A DNA stretch of 64,000 nt, from positions 124,001-188,000 of the forward strand of contig NZ_JAPDOK010000005.1 of the NCBI RefSeq assembly GCF_026013415.1, given 5' to 3'. Positions 6,921-15,869 of this stretch are shown here, piece by piece. The translations under genes and the position numbers were made by a program. How positions within the stretch are numbered: position 1 is the stretch's first letter; every line of letters starts with the position of its first letter. The DNA comes from Sphingomonas caeni (GTDB lineage Bacteria > Pseudomonadota > Alphaproteobacteria > Sphingomonadales > Sphingomonadaceae). The notes under the pieces are model-generated. The model was not told the DNA's origin. It was given only the letters and a program-made list of their open reading frames with translations, and searched no databases.

Positions 6921-9764
6921 TCAGAAGCCGAAGAAGTCGGTGTGGTCCACCACCGTCCCCGACGCGACATGCGCGAACAGCACCGCCGCGCCCGCGCCCG
7001 AGCCATCGGCATCATAGTAGATATTGCCGGTGGTGCTGTCGTAAAGGATGCGGTCATCGGCATCGACGGCCAGCGCGCCAGCGCGGAAAGCACCCGCGTC
7101 GAGCGCACCATCCGCACCGATCCCGGTGAAGACGTCGCGGTCGAGATAGATCGAATCCTCGGCGTGCGAGAAGTCCTGGAGATCGTCCCAGTTGCTCGCG
7201 CCCGCCAACGTTTCGAAATAATAGCTGTCCTGGCCCGCGCCCCCGATCAGGACGTCGTTGCCGAGACCGCCATGCAGGCTGTCGTTTCCGCCACCGCCAC
7301 TGAGCGTGTTGATGCCCGAATTGCCGGTCATGACATTGGCATAGCCGGTGCCGGTGCCGTTGATGTCGGCGGTCCCGGTGAGCACGAGATTCTCGACATA
7401 GATGCCGGCCATCGAGAAGGTGCCCGAGCTGAACACCGTGTCGGTGCCCTGCCCTGCCGATTCGTAGATCGTGTCGTTATTGCCCTCGACATAGTAGCTG
7501 TCATCGCCGAGCCCGCCGCGGAGATTGTCGTTCCCCGCGCCGCTGTCGAGAATGTCGTTGCCGCCATTGCCGGTAAGGGTGTTGGCGCCGCTATTGCCGG
7601 TCAGACGGTTGTCGCCATCGGTGCCGGTGCCGTTGATCGCGGCGCTGCCGGTCAGCGCCAGATCCTCGATGTTGGTGCCGATGAGCGAGTAGCTGATCGC
7701 GCTGCGGACGGTGTCGTGACCCTCATTGGCGTTCTCGACGATCACGTCGCCGGCCTGGTCGATCACATAGGTGTCGTCGCCGAGCCCGCCGGTCAGCGTA
7801 TCCGCGCCGCCGCCGCCATCGAGGATGTTGTTCCCCGAGTTGCCGGTGATGACATTGGCATAGCCCGTGCCGGTGCCGTTGATGTCGGCGGTGCCGGTGA
7901 GGGTCAGGTTCTCGACATAGATACCGGCCATCGAGAAGCTGCCTGAGCTGAACACCGTATCGGTGCCCTGCCCCGAACTCTCGTAGACGGTGTCGCTGTT
8001 GCCCTCGACATAGTAAGTGTCGTCGCCGAGCCCGCCGCGGAGATTGTCGTTCCCCGCGCCGCCATCGAGCACGTCGTTCCCGGCGTTGCCGATCAGCGTG
8101 TTCGCGGCATCGTTGCCGGTCAGCGTGTCGTTGCCCGCGCCGCCGGTGGCGTTCTCGATCACCACGCCATTGGCGATCGTGTAGCCGCCGAAGATGCCGT
8201 ATGCATAGGAGACGCGACCGCCGCCGCCTTCCTCATATTGCAGCGTCGCGGGGCGCAGATCGATATTGGCGTCGCGCGAACCGCCATAGGTGATCGTGTC
8301 GTTGCCGCCCGCGTCCCAGATCGAGGTGTAATAGGTGCCCGCGGCGTTGACGTCCTTGAGCGTGTAGACGTCGTTGCCGGTCGCCCAGTTCTCGTTGACG
8401 CCATATTTGTCCTGGATCGCGGCGATATCGAACGCCATCAGCCCGCCCAGATAGCCATAGCCGACATCGGTCGGCGCATTGCCATAGGGGCTGTCCTGCC
8501 AGCCATCCTCGTACGACATCATCGTGAAGACGCCCTGGTTCAGGTGATAGTCGCCGGTGGTATAGTCGGCGACGCCCGCGCCTTCGGGCTCGACGCCGTG
8601 CATGATCCCCGAATGCCCGCCATTGTCGTGCGGATGGGCGAGGCCATGGCCATGGCCGAACTCATGGATCAGCGTGACGAACGAGAAGCCGCCCTGCTGC
8701 AGGTCGGTCGCGTTCCAGCGATAATCGCCCGAGTTGAACTGGGCGAGGCCTTCGTCGCTCTCGCCCGGCGGGCTCATCGATCCGAGCAGCGAGACGCCGG
8801 GCCCCGGCGTGCCCTGATAGCTGGTGTAGATGAAATTGGCCTGGGCGCGGTCCTGCACCTCGACATAGACGACATCGGCAACCTTCGAGAATTCGCCGAG
8901 CGCAGTCATCACCGCGTCATGCTCGAACTGCTGGACGCCGGTCGCGGTGATCGTCGCGGGGGGCAGGCCGGGATTGGTCGGATCGTTGCTGACAAAGGCG
9001 TCACCCGCCTTGGCGAAATAGATGGTGATGACGTTCTTGCCGGGCTGGCTATAGCCCCAGGGGTTGGCCGGGGTGCCCTGCGGATCGCCGGTGACGTGCC
9101 CGGTCTCGACCCCGTCGGGATTGCGCGCGGTCCCGTCGACCTGCGTGCCCCAGTCGATCGCGTAGAGCGGGCTGTTGGCGTCGTAATAGGGGGTGTAGAG
9201 CGAGTCGTCGCCCGTCACGTCCTGCACATAGACGCCATAATCGCCGACCATGTCGCCATTGTCGCCGTCCTGCGCGACATTATCGAAGGCGCGGGCGTTG
9301 ATATAATAGGTGCCGGTGGTCGTCACGCTGAAGGTCAGCAGCGCGTCGAACCCAGAATTGGCGGAGTTGAACACCGTGTCCGCGCCGCCATCCGCGCTGG
9401 TGATCAGGTTGCCGCCCGCGTCATAGAGCTCGATGAAGCTGTCGAGCAGCGGGACGCCGTTCGGCCCGACCGGATCGCCCGGCCCCTGCGGCAGATAACC
9501 GAACATGCCGATATTGTAGGTGTGCCCCGCGGTGAGGGTGACCGCGTAGAAATCCTGGTCACCGATCGTGTCGATCCCCGAGATGGTGGGAGCGGCGTCG
9601 ACGGTGAGGGTCGCGGTGGTGCTGGTGTCGCCGGGGACGGTGTCGAGGAGTTGATTGGAGAGGATGGGATTGAAGCCGGATTGCCCCATGGCGGCGATGC
9701 TGTCGCCGTCGACGATCAGGGGCAGGGAGTCCGCAGCGATGCGGGCGATTTTCGGATTACTCAT
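6921..9764 (-). CDS. Secreted M10 (serralysin-like) metalloprotease with RTX repeats
   Basis: A 947-aa zinc metalloprotease of the M10 serralysin type, exported by a type I secretion system. The start is the ATG at 9764 behind AAGGAGA; there is no Sec signal peptide. A bacterial pre-peptidase (PPC-like) beta domain lies near residues 60-155. The zinc site HEFGHGHGLAHP is near residue 367, and the Met-turn MMSYEDG follows. The second half holds hemolysin-type calcium-binding nonapeptides (GGAGNDTLTG, GGLGDDTYYV) alternating with two or three longer internal repeats carrying ENLTLTGTADINGTGTGYAN. It ends DFFGF, an aromatic/hydrophobic C-terminus usual for type I substrates. No ABC/HlyD/TolC genes lie in the window. 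Its location between rpsP and rimM is odd. Confidence 0.9.
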   Translation of the reverse strand: MSNPKIARIAADSLPLIVDGDSIAAMGQSGFNPILSNQLLDTVPGDTSTTATLTVDAAPTISGIDTIGDQDFYAVTLTAGHTYNIGMFGYLPQGPGDPVGPNGVPLLDSFIELYDAGGNLITSADGGADTVFNSANSGFDALLTFSVTTTGTYYINARAFDNVAQDGDNGDMVGDYGVYVQDVTGDDSLYTPYYDANSPLYAIDWGTQVDGTARNPDGVETGHVTGDPQGTPANPWGYSQPGKNVITIYFAKAGDAFVSNDPTNPGLPPATITATGVQQFEHDAVMTALGEFSKVADVVYVEVQDRAQANFIYTSYQGTPGPGVSLLGSMSPPGESDEGLAQFNSGDYRWNATDLQQGGFSFVTLIHEFGHGHGLAHPHDNGGHSGIMHGVEPEGAGVADYTTGDYHLNQGVFTMMSYEDGWQDSPYGNAPTDVGYGYLGGLMAFDIAAIQDKYGVNENWATGNDVYTLKDVNAAGTYYTSIWDAGGNDTITYGGSRDANIDLRPATLQYEEGGGGRVSYAYGIFGGYTIANGVVIENATGGAGNDTLTGNDAANTLIGNAGNDVLDGGAGNDNLRGGLGDDTYYVEGNSDTVYESSGQGTDTVFSSGSFSMAGIYVENLTLTGTADINGTGTGYANVITGNSGNNILDGGGGADTLTGGLGDDTYVIDQAGDVIVENANEGHDTVRSAISYSLIGTNIEDLALTGSAAINGTGTDGDNRLTGNSGANTLTGNGGNDILDSGAGNDNLRGGLGDDSYYVEGNNDTIYESAGQGTDTVFSSGTFSMAGIYVENLVLTGTADINGTGTGYANVMTGNSGINTLSGGGGNDSLHGGLGNDVLIGGAGQDSYYFETLAGASNWDDLQDFSHAEDSIYLDRDVFTGIGADGALDAGAFRAGALAVDADDRILYDSTTGNIYYDADGSGAGAAVLFAHVASGTVVDHTDFFGF

Positions 9765-9955
9765 GGGCGTGTCTCCTTTCTCAGAAGGGAACGGCCCAGC
9801 CACGGCTTTTAATCCAGCCGTCCGCGCGCGCGAAAATGCACGGGGCTGGCTTGAGCAATTTGGGAAAGTGAAACGCCGGAATTCAATGCGCGCGCGACCG
9901 GCACCGACCCCTTTTTACACGACCTGGCTAGGCCAATGCGCGGGTTAACGCCGGC

Positions 9956-9984
9956 GTAATATTTCTGTTCCGTGTCCGGATCAA
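9956..9984 (-). promoter_or_regulatory. Candidate promoter of the M10 protease
   Basis: On the minus strand TTGATC (9984-9979) and TATTAC (9961-9956) are 17 nt apart, in the only AT-rich part of the 289-nt gap between rpsP and the protease. This leaves a leader of about 190 nt that shows nothing else I recognise. By eye only. Confidence 0.4.
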
Positions 9985-10021
9985 ATTAGTTTCAGTTGTA
10001 ACGGAATCGCGCGCCGTAGCC

Positions 10022-10043
10022 CCCCTCCCGCGAACGGGAGGGG
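10022..10043. terminator. GC-rich hairpin after rpsP
   Basis: CCCCTCCCG (10022-10030) pairs with CGGGAGGGG (10035-10043) around a 4-nt loop. It is just past the rpsP stop but lacks a U-run. The same hairpin type recurs at 26479 and 46781, so it may be a dispersed palindrome used as a terminator or mRNA end. Confidence 0.55.
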
Positions 10044-10053
10044 AGCGAAGGGA

Positions 10054-10737
10054 TCAACCCTCGGCCTTTTCCTCGGTCTCGCCCTCGGCGGCGGGGGCTT
10101 CGGCGGCAGCCTCTTCAGCGGCCGGAGCAGCTTCCTCGGCGGCCGTAGCTTCCTCGGCGGCCACTTCCACCGGCGGGGTCTGCTCGGCAATTTCCTCGAC
10201 GACCGCTTCGGCCTCGGGAGTCGGCGCTTCGGTCGCGGCCTCGACGGCCTCGGCGATCACCTCGACGGTCTCGGCCTCCTCGGCGGTCTCGGCGGCGTGG
10301 ACGGTCTCCTCGGCGGGAGCCTCCTCGGCAACAGGCTCAGGGGCGGGCTCGGGCTCCGGCGCCGGGGCGGCAGCGGCCTCGGCGGCCGCTTCCTCGGCGG
10401 CCTTCGCCTTCTCGGCGCGCTCTTCCGCACGCTCGGTGGCCTTCTCGCCGGGCTTGCCCTTGTTCGGATTGTTCTTGGCGGCGCGCTCCTTGACACCCAG
10501 TACGTCGAGGAAGCGGGCGACGCGGTCGGTCGGCTGCGCGCCGACGCCCAGCCAGTATTTCGCGCGATCGGTGTCGAGCTTCATCCGCTCGGCCGAGTCC
10601 TTGGCGAGGAGCGGGTTATAGGTCCCGATCTTCTCGATGAACTTGCCGTCACGCGGGCTGCGCGCATCGGCAATGACGATCCGGTAATAGGGGCGCTTCT
10701 TCGAACCGCCGCGCGACAAACGCATAGAGAGAGCCAT
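10054..10737 (-). CDS. rpsP: 30S ribosomal protein S16 with long acidic Ala/Glu/Pro tail
   Basis: The first about 85 residues are an ordinary S16 ([50 protein letters not shown]). The usual protein is 80-100 aa, or up to about 165 aa in some alphaproteobacteria. This one is 227 aa because of a roughly 140-residue tail rich in Ala, Glu and Pro (for example [19 protein letters not shown]). The tail is one open frame with no stop and no sign of frameshift. It lies 38 nt behind ffh and is likely cotranscribed with it. What the tail does is unknown. Confidence 0.97.
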   Translation of the reverse strand: MALSMRLSRGGSKKRPYYRIVIADARSPRDGKFIEKIGTYNPLLAKDSAERMKLDTDRAKYWLGVGAQPTDRVARFLDVLGVKERAAKNNPNKGKPGEKATERAEERAEKAKAAEEAAAEAAAAPAPEPEPAPEPVAEEAPAEETVHAAETAEEAETVEVIAEAVEAATEAPTPEAEAVVEEIAEQTPPVEVAAEEATAAEEAAPAAEEAAAEAPAAEGETEEKAEG

Positions 10738-10775
10738 TACTTCTTCCTTCTTCGAGTTCTGAGTTCAGAGTTACG

Positions 10776-12281
10776 TTATTTCTTTTTCAGGAAATTCTGG
10801 AAACCAGGCGGCAGGTTGGGCTGGCCCGGCATGCCCGGAAGCCCGCCGCCCATCTTGCCCATCAGGTCGCCGAGATCGGGACCGCCCGCGCCGCCCAGGC
10901 CACCCGGCCCGCCGGCACCGCCCATGCCCCCCATACCGCCGGCACCGCCACCGCCGCCCAGCATCGACATCAGGCCCTTCATCCCGCCCATCTTCTTGAG
11001 CCGCTTCATCGCGGTCTGCATCTCGAGATGCATCTTCATAAGCTTGTTGACGTCCTGAACGGTCGTCCCCGAGCCCTTGGCGATGCGGATCTTGCGCTTG
11101 GCGTTGATCAGCTCGGGCTTGGCGCGCTCCTTCGGCGTCATCGAGGTGATCATCGCGTCCATGCGCAGCAGGATGCGCTCATCGACATTGGCCGCCGCGG
11201 CCTGCGCCTTCTTCATGCCCGGGATCATGCCGGCAAGCGCGCCGATCCCGCCCATGTTGCGCATCTGCTTGAGCTGGCCGCGCAGGTCGTTCATGTCGAA
11301 CTGGCCCTTGGCGAGCCGCGCCGCCATCCGCTCGGCATCTTCCTGCTCGATCGACGCCGCCGCCTTTTCGACCAGCGACACGACGTCGCCCATGCCGAGG
11401 ATGCGGCCCGCGACGCGCTTGGGATGGAACGGCTCGATCGCATCGAGCTTCTCGCCCATACCGGCGAACTTGATCGGCTTGCCGGTCACCGCGCGCATCG
11501 ACAGCGCCGCGCCGCCGCGCGCATCGCCGTCCATGCGGGTGAGGATCACGCCGGTCAGCGGCACCTGCGCCGAGAAGCTCGACGCGACATTGACGGCGTC
11601 CTGGCCGGTCAGCGCATCGACGACGAGCAGGATTTCCTGCGGGCGGGCGATATCCGCGACCGCCTTCATCTCGTCCATCAGCGCCTGATCGACGTGCAGG
11701 CGGCCCGCCGTATCGAGCATGACCACGTCATAGCCCTGCAGCTTGGCCGCGCTCAGCGCGCGCCGGGCGATCTCGATCGGCTGCTGGCCAGGCACGATCG
11801 GCAGCGTCGCCGTCTCGGTCTGGGTGCCGAGCACCGCCAGCTGCTCCTGCGCGTTCGGCCGATTGACGTCGAGCGACGCCATCAGGATCTTCTTGCCCTC
11901 GGTCTTGCCGATCAGCTTGGCGAGCTTGGCCGTCGTGGTCGTCTTGCCCGAGCCCTGGAGGCCCACCAGCATGATCACCGCGGGCGGGGTGACGCCCAGA
12001 TTGAGCTCGGCGGTATCGGGCCCGAGCATCTCGACCAGCGCATCATGGACGATCTTGACGACCTGCTGCCCCGGCGTGATCGAACGCAGCACCTGATGCC
12101 CGATCGCCTGCTCGGTCACCTTCTCGACGAAGTCGCGCGCCACCGGAAGCGCGACATCGGCCTCCAGCAGCGCGACGCGGACTTCGCGCATCGCGGTCCG
12201 CACATCGGCTTCGTTGAGCGCGCCACGGCCCCGCAGGCGCTCGAAGACGCCGCCCAGCCGCTCGCTCAGACTCTCGAACAT
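10776..12281 (-). CDS. ffh: Signal recognition particle protein Ffh (SRP54)
   Basis: A 501-aa SRP GTPase that binds signal sequences and the 4.5S RNA (encoded here at 51.7 kb) and docks with FtsY (17.8 kb). N domain: opening MFESLSERLGGVFERLRGRG. G domain: P-loop GLQGSGKTTTTAKLA, DTAGRLHVD and TRMDGDARGGAALS. The M domain with RIAKGSGTTVQDVNKL is followed by a Gly/Met-rich stretch and ends LPPGFQNFLKKK. It is the promoter-proximal gene of the ribosomal/SRP series. The 181-nt gap upstream probably holds its promoter, but I could not place one. Confidence 0.98.
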   Translation of the reverse strand: MFESLSERLGGVFERLRGRGALNEADVRTAMREVRVALLEADVALPVARDFVEKVTEQAIGHQVLRSITPGQQVVKIVHDALVEMLGPDTAELNLGVTPPAVIMLVGLQGSGKTTTTAKLAKLIGKTEGKKILMASLDVNRPNAQEQLAVLGTQTETATLPIVPGQQPIEIARRALSAAKLQGYDVVMLDTAGRLHVDQALMDEMKAVADIARPQEILLVVDALTGQDAVNVASSFSAQVPLTGVILTRMDGDARGGAALSMRAVTGKPIKFAGMGEKLDAIEPFHPKRVAGRILGMGDVVSLVEKAAASIEQEDAERMAARLAKGQFDMNDLRGQLKQMRNMGGIGALAGMIPGMKKAQAAAANVDERILLRMDAMITSMTPKERAKPELINAKRKIRIAKGSGTTVQDVNKLMKMHLEMQTAMKRLKKMGGMKGLMSMLGGGGGAGGMGGMGGAGGPGGLGGAGGPDLGDLMGKMGGGLPGMPGQPNLPPGFQNFLKKK

Positions 12282-12462
12282 GAGACCCGTTTCACTCCAA
12301 AATCACGTCGTTTCCGCCAAACGCAAAGCGAGCCGGCGGACGAAACCTCGTCGGCCGGCCTGCACCCGTGGGCGCTATGCTATCGCGTTCGCTCAGGAAC
12401 GTTCAGGCGGGGCACATAGCGGCGCGGCCGCCAAAGGGCAAGCCGCGCCGCATCTGCCCGCC

Positions 12463-13353
12463 TCAATAGGCGACGCGCCGGGCGAAGATGCCCCTGGCGG
12501 CCAGCAGCGCACGGACATTGCCCGGCCCGCCCAGATGCCCGCCGCCGACCGCGAAGAAGACCTTGCCCGGCGTCTTCAGCCGCTGTTCGATCCAGTCCGC
12601 CCAGCGCGCATTGCGATCGAACAGGATCCGCTTCGCCAGCATCGGGCTCTCCGCCAGCGAGAGGTTGAGCAGCTCCCCCACCCCATCGGCGTCGCCCGCC
12701 GACCAGCGGCCGAGCATGTCGTCGAGCATCGGCGCGATCTTGTCCATCTGATCGATCACGCGCAGCAGATAGGCGATCTGCGCCTCTTCGGGCGCCGCAT
12801 CGAACATGCCGAACTGCTCCTCGGGGGTCTCGAGCCCGACCAACCGCTTGCCGCCCGCGCGCGCCGCCGCGGTCAGGATCGGCTCGACGCCCAGCGCCGG
12901 ATCATAGCCCAGCCTGGTCATCGGCATCGCGCCCAGCATCATCGCCGCGAACCAGGGCTTGGCCTTGTCCATCGCCTGGGGCGGCATTCCGATCGATCCC
13001 AGCGCGCGGGCGAAATCGGCCCGGCGGTTCTCGGGCAGGCGCATCGTCAGCGTGGGGCCGTCGCGATTGAAGGCGGTCCGCATCACGATCGCCTGCATCT
13101 CGGCATCGCTGGGGGCGATCACCTCCATCGCCAGCTCGTCGCTGGCGTCGAACGCGGCGCGAACGCCATCGTCGAACCAGCCGAGCCCGGGCTTGAGCAT
13201 ATGCACCGTGCCGAACAGATAGAGGGTCGTATCGGCGTCCTTCACCACCCACAACGCCGGATCGACGTCGCGGATCGTCTGCGCCGGTGCCGGCGTGACG
13301 GGGACGAGCAAAAGGGTCAGCGCGGCAACCGCGCTGCGCAGCAGCTTCAACAT
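12463..13353 (-). CDS. TraB/GumN family protein
   Basis: A 296-aa exported protein of the TraB/GumN (PF01963) family. These share a fold with the Tiki/ChaN/EreA group and are suspected hydrolases. A signal peptide covers residues 1-25 (ALTLLLVPVTPAPAQ). Family motifs are LYLFGTVHMLKPG and a late GKVFFAVGGGHLGG; the two invariant GT.H and GxGH.G motifs carry the putative active-site residues. It ends about 180 nt before ffh on the same strand. Physiological substrate unknown. Confidence 0.85.
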   Translation of the reverse strand: MLKLLRSAVAALTLLLVPVTPAPAQTIRDVDPALWVVKDADTTLYLFGTVHMLKPGLGWFDDGVRAAFDASDELAMEVIAPSDAEMQAIVMRTAFNRDGPTLTMRLPENRRADFARALGSIGMPPQAMDKAKPWFAAMMLGAMPMTRLGYDPALGVEPILTAAARAGGKRLVGLETPEEQFGMFDAAPEEAQIAYLLRVIDQMDKIAPMLDDMLGRWSAGDADGVGELLNLSLAESPMLAKRILFDRNARWADWIEQRLKTPGKVFFAVGGGHLGGPGNVRALLAARGIFARRVAY

Positions 13354-13377
13354 GGTTATTCTCCGAGGTTGGAGGGG

Positions 13378-13773
13378 TTAGCGGAATCGCTTCCAGAGAT
13401 AGGCCGACATGGTCGCGACGAAGGCGATCACGAACAGCGCCTCATGACTGGGCTCGGGCACCAGCCCGCCCCGCCACAGGAAATACCAGCTTGGATAGAC
13501 CAGCGCATAGGCGGTGCCGCCCGTCGCCAGCGCGCCGACATTCGCGCGCAACTCGACTTCGTCGGAAACGCGGCAGGCAAAACGCCAGCTGCCGAACACG
13601 GCCAGCAGATACAGACCCACGAACGCGATCGCCCAGCCCGGCGCGATCCGACCGTGCCCCTGCTTGAAGATCGCGGTACCGACAACCATCGCCACCCCCA
13701 CCACCATCGAGGCGGCGAACAGGATCGCCGTGCGCCGCTTGCGCACTGCTTCGGCGCGTTCGCCCTCACCCAT
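13378..13773 (-). CDS. Four-TM hypothetical membrane protein
   Basis: A 131-aa inner-membrane protein with about four hydrophobic segments (TAILFAASMVVGVAMVVGTAIF, IAPGWAIAFVGLYLLAVFG, a middle pair, and ALFVIAFVATMSAYLW). The ATG at 13773, behind GGGGAG and overlapping the regulator's stop by 8 nt, is preferred to the upstream ATG at 13791. It forms a two-gene unit with the XRE regulator, the usual layout for small membrane proteins paired with YozG-type regulators. Function unknown. Confidence 0.75.
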   Translation of the reverse strand: MGEGERAEAVRKRRTAILFAASMVVGVAMVVGTAIFKQGHGRIAPGWAIAFVGLYLLAVFGSWRFACRVSDEVELRANVGALATGGTAYALVYPSWYFLWRGGLVPEPSHEALFVIAFVATMSAYLWKRFR

Positions 13774-13984
13774 TGGCTTGCTCCCCGTCATCGAAAATCT
13801 CCTCGATCGTGAGACCGAATACCCGCGCGATGCGGAAGCTCAGCGCGAGCGAGGGGTCATGCTTCCCCGCCTCGATCGCGATCACGGCCTGGCGCGACAC
13901 GCCGATCCGGCCGCCAAGCTCCGCCTGGCTCCAGTCGCGCTCAGTGCGCAGCAGTTTGATACGGTTCTTCATCGCATCGCTCAT
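13766..13984 (-). CDS. XRE-family transcriptional regulator (short HTH)
   Basis: A 72-aa DNA-binding protein consisting of little more than one helix-turn-helix: MKNRIKLLRTERDWSQAELG, GVSRQAVIAIEAGKHDPSL, ending LTIEEIFDDGEQANG. The ATG at 13984 with AGGA upstream is chosen because the longer reading begins with TTG inside a perfect palindrome (13995-14011), which looks like its operator. It is translationally coupled to the downstream membrane protein and probably autoregulates the pair. Confidence 0.88.
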   Translation of the reverse strand: MSDAMKNRIKLLRTERDWSQAELGGRIGVSRQAVIAIEAGKHDPSLALSFRIARVFGLTIEEIFDDGEQANG

Positions 13985-13994
13985 GTCACTATGT

Positions 13995-14011
13995 CCTGAC
14001 AAATTGTCAGG
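13995..14011. promoter_or_regulatory. Candidate operator of the XRE regulator
   Basis: CCTGACAA-A-TTGTCAGG is a perfect 8+1+8 palindrome 10 nt upstream of the regulator start. A half-site (CCTGACA) follows at about 14051. Autoregulation is inferred from position. Confidence 0.55.
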
Positions 14012-14201
14012 ATTACCTTACATAAGCCGAGTCGCGATCGATGTCAACACAACCTGACATTTTCGAGGAGGAGCGCGGCGCCGGGCGGGGGATCAGGGTT
14101 AACCCGCCGGTTACCGTAAAATCCCGGAGGCGTTTAACGCGATCTACACCCTCGGCATGCGATTTCCCTCCCGTTATCGAAGCATCGGGGGACGTTCCGG
14201 C

Positions 14202-15869
14202 ATGGCGCTGGATCTCGAGGAAGACGTCAGCACGCAGCCCGCCAAGGGCAAGCAGGATATCGTGACCGGCGCGATCAGCGTCGCCGCGATCCTGATGTTC
14301 GTCGGCACCGGCAGCTCGGTGCTCTCGACGACGCTCCAGCATTATTTCGAGGGCGGCGCGCCCGCGGACCGCACGCTCGTCATCGCGCTGCTACTCAACG
14401 TCGCGCTGATCCTGTTCGGCTGGCGCCGCCACAGTGCGCTCAGCCAGGAGGTGCGCATCCGCACCGCAGCCGAGGAACGCGCGCAGCAGCTTGCGTCGCG
14501 CGATCCGCTCACCGGCTTCCTCAATCGCCGCAGCCTGGCGGAAGAGGGTGCCGCCATGTTCGTCCGCGCGCATCGCCGCCGCAAGGCGATGGCGCTGATC
14601 ATGCTCGATCTCGATCATTTCAAGACGATCAACGACATGCACGGCCACGCCGTGGGCGATGCGCTGCTCCGCGCGGTCGCGGTCGAGATCGCGCAGGCGA
14701 TGCCGCCGATCGCGCTCCAGGCGCGGCTGGGCGGCGACGAATTCTCGTGCGGCTTCCTGTTCGACCCGCAACAGCCCGACACGGTCGAGCGCATTGCGGA
14801 ACGCCTCGTCGCGCGCATGGCGCAGCCGTTCGAGGCCGAGGGGCTGCACCTCCACATCTCGTGCTCGCTCGGCATCGCGCGCTCGGACTTCGATTGCGCG
14901 AGCATCGACGCGCTGATGCGCTCGGCCGATATCGCCATGTACCAGGCGAAGAAATCGGGCCGGAACCGCTATGCCTGGTTCGACCAGTCGATGGAGCGCG
15001 AGCTTCAGGTCCGCAACGAGCTCGAGTCCGGGCTGCGCATGGCGATCCCGCGGCAGGAGATCGTTCCCTATTTCGAACAGCAGGTCGATCTGCAGACCGG
15101 CCGCCTCCACGGCTTCGAGGTGCTGGCGCGCTGGGAGCATCCGACGCGCGGGCTGATCAGCCCCGACCTGTTCATCCCGATCGCCGAGGAAACCGGCATG
15201 ATCGCGGACCTTTCGCTGTCGATCATGCGCCAGTCCTTCATCGCCGCGCGCGATTGGGACCCGTCGCTGAGCCTGTCGATCAACATCTCGCCCTGGCAGC
15301 TGCGCGACGCCTGGCTGGCGCAGAAGATCATCAAGGTACTCACCGAAACCGGCTTCCCCGCGAACCGGCTCGAGATCGAGATCACCGAAAGCTCGCTGTT
15401 CGACAATCTCGCGCTGGCGCAATCGATCGTCGGCAGCCTCAAGAACCAGGGCGCGCGCCTTGCGCTCGACGATTTCGGCACCGGCTATTCGTCGCTGGCC
15501 CATCTGCGTGCGCTTCCGTTCGACCGGATCAAGATCGACAAGAGCTTCGTCATGTCGCTCAACGAGAATGCCGATAGCGCCGCGATCGTGAAGGCGATTG
15601 CGGGACTGGGCGAGAGCCTCAACCTGCCCGTCACCGCCGAGGGCGTCGAGGACGCCGCAATCGAGGAGCGCCTGCGCGCGCTCGGCATCGCCAAATCGCA
15701 GGGCTGGTATTACGGCAAGCCGCTCTCGGTGACCGGCGTGCGCCGCATGCTGGCGGAACGGCGGCTGTTGCAGCAGCCGCAGGCCAGCGGACCGCTGACG
15801 GTCGAGATCGTCGAGCCGGTGGCCGGCGAACTCCCCGAGGCCGCTACCAACCAACGCCTGGCTGGTTGA
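14202..15869 (+). CDS. Membrane GGDEF-EAL cyclic-di-GMP enzyme
   Basis: A 555-aa protein with two N-terminal TM helices (SVAAILMFVGTGSSVL and LVIALLLNVALILFGW), a GGDEF domain and an EAL domain. The diguanylate cyclase site is intact (LGGDEF) with no RxxD inhibitory site before it. The EAL motif reads EVL (FEVLARWEHP), but other catalytic segments are kept: INISPWQL, EITES, LALDDFGTGYSSL, IKIDKSFV, TAEGVED. It may therefore both make and break c-di-GMP. No sensor domain lies between the TMs. Start at ATG 14202 (GGGGGA 9 nt before) rather than 14157. Its end overlaps the convergent DUF924 gene by 26 nt. Confidence 0.92.
   Translation: MALDLEEDVSTQPAKGKQDIVTGAISVAAILMFVGTGSSVLSTTLQHYFEGGAPADRTLVIALLLNVALILFGWRRHSALSQEVRIRTAAEERAQQLASRDPLTGFLNRRSLAEEGAAMFVRAHRRRKAMALIMLDLDHFKTINDMHGHAVGDALLRAVAVEIAQAMPPIALQARLGGDEFSCGFLFDPQQPDTVERIAERLVARMAQPFEAEGLHLHISCSLGIARSDFDCASIDALMRSADIAMYQAKKSGRNRYAWFDQSMERELQVRNELESGLRMAIPRQEIVPYFEQQVDLQTGRLHGFEVLARWEHPTRGLISPDLFIPIAEETGMIADLSLSIMRQSFIAARDWDPSLSLSINISPWQLRDAWLAQKIIKVLTETGFPANRLEIEITESSLFDNLALAQSIVGSLKNQGARLALDDFGTGYSSLAHLRALPFDRIKIDKSFVMSLNENADSAAIVKAIAGLGESLNLPVTAEGVEDAAIEERLRALGIAKSQGWYYGKPLSVTGVRRMLAERRLLQQPQASGPLTVEIVEPVAGELPEAATNQRLAG

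Noticed and set aside
8238..9812. 524-codon plus-strand frame opposite the M10 protease
   Set aside because: Repeats in it mirror the RTX repeats of the protease; no domain, signal or ribosome binding site.
11028..12419. 463-codon plus-strand frame opposite ffh
   Set aside because: Shadow of the conserved ffh gene; composition typical of antisense frames in GC-rich DNA.
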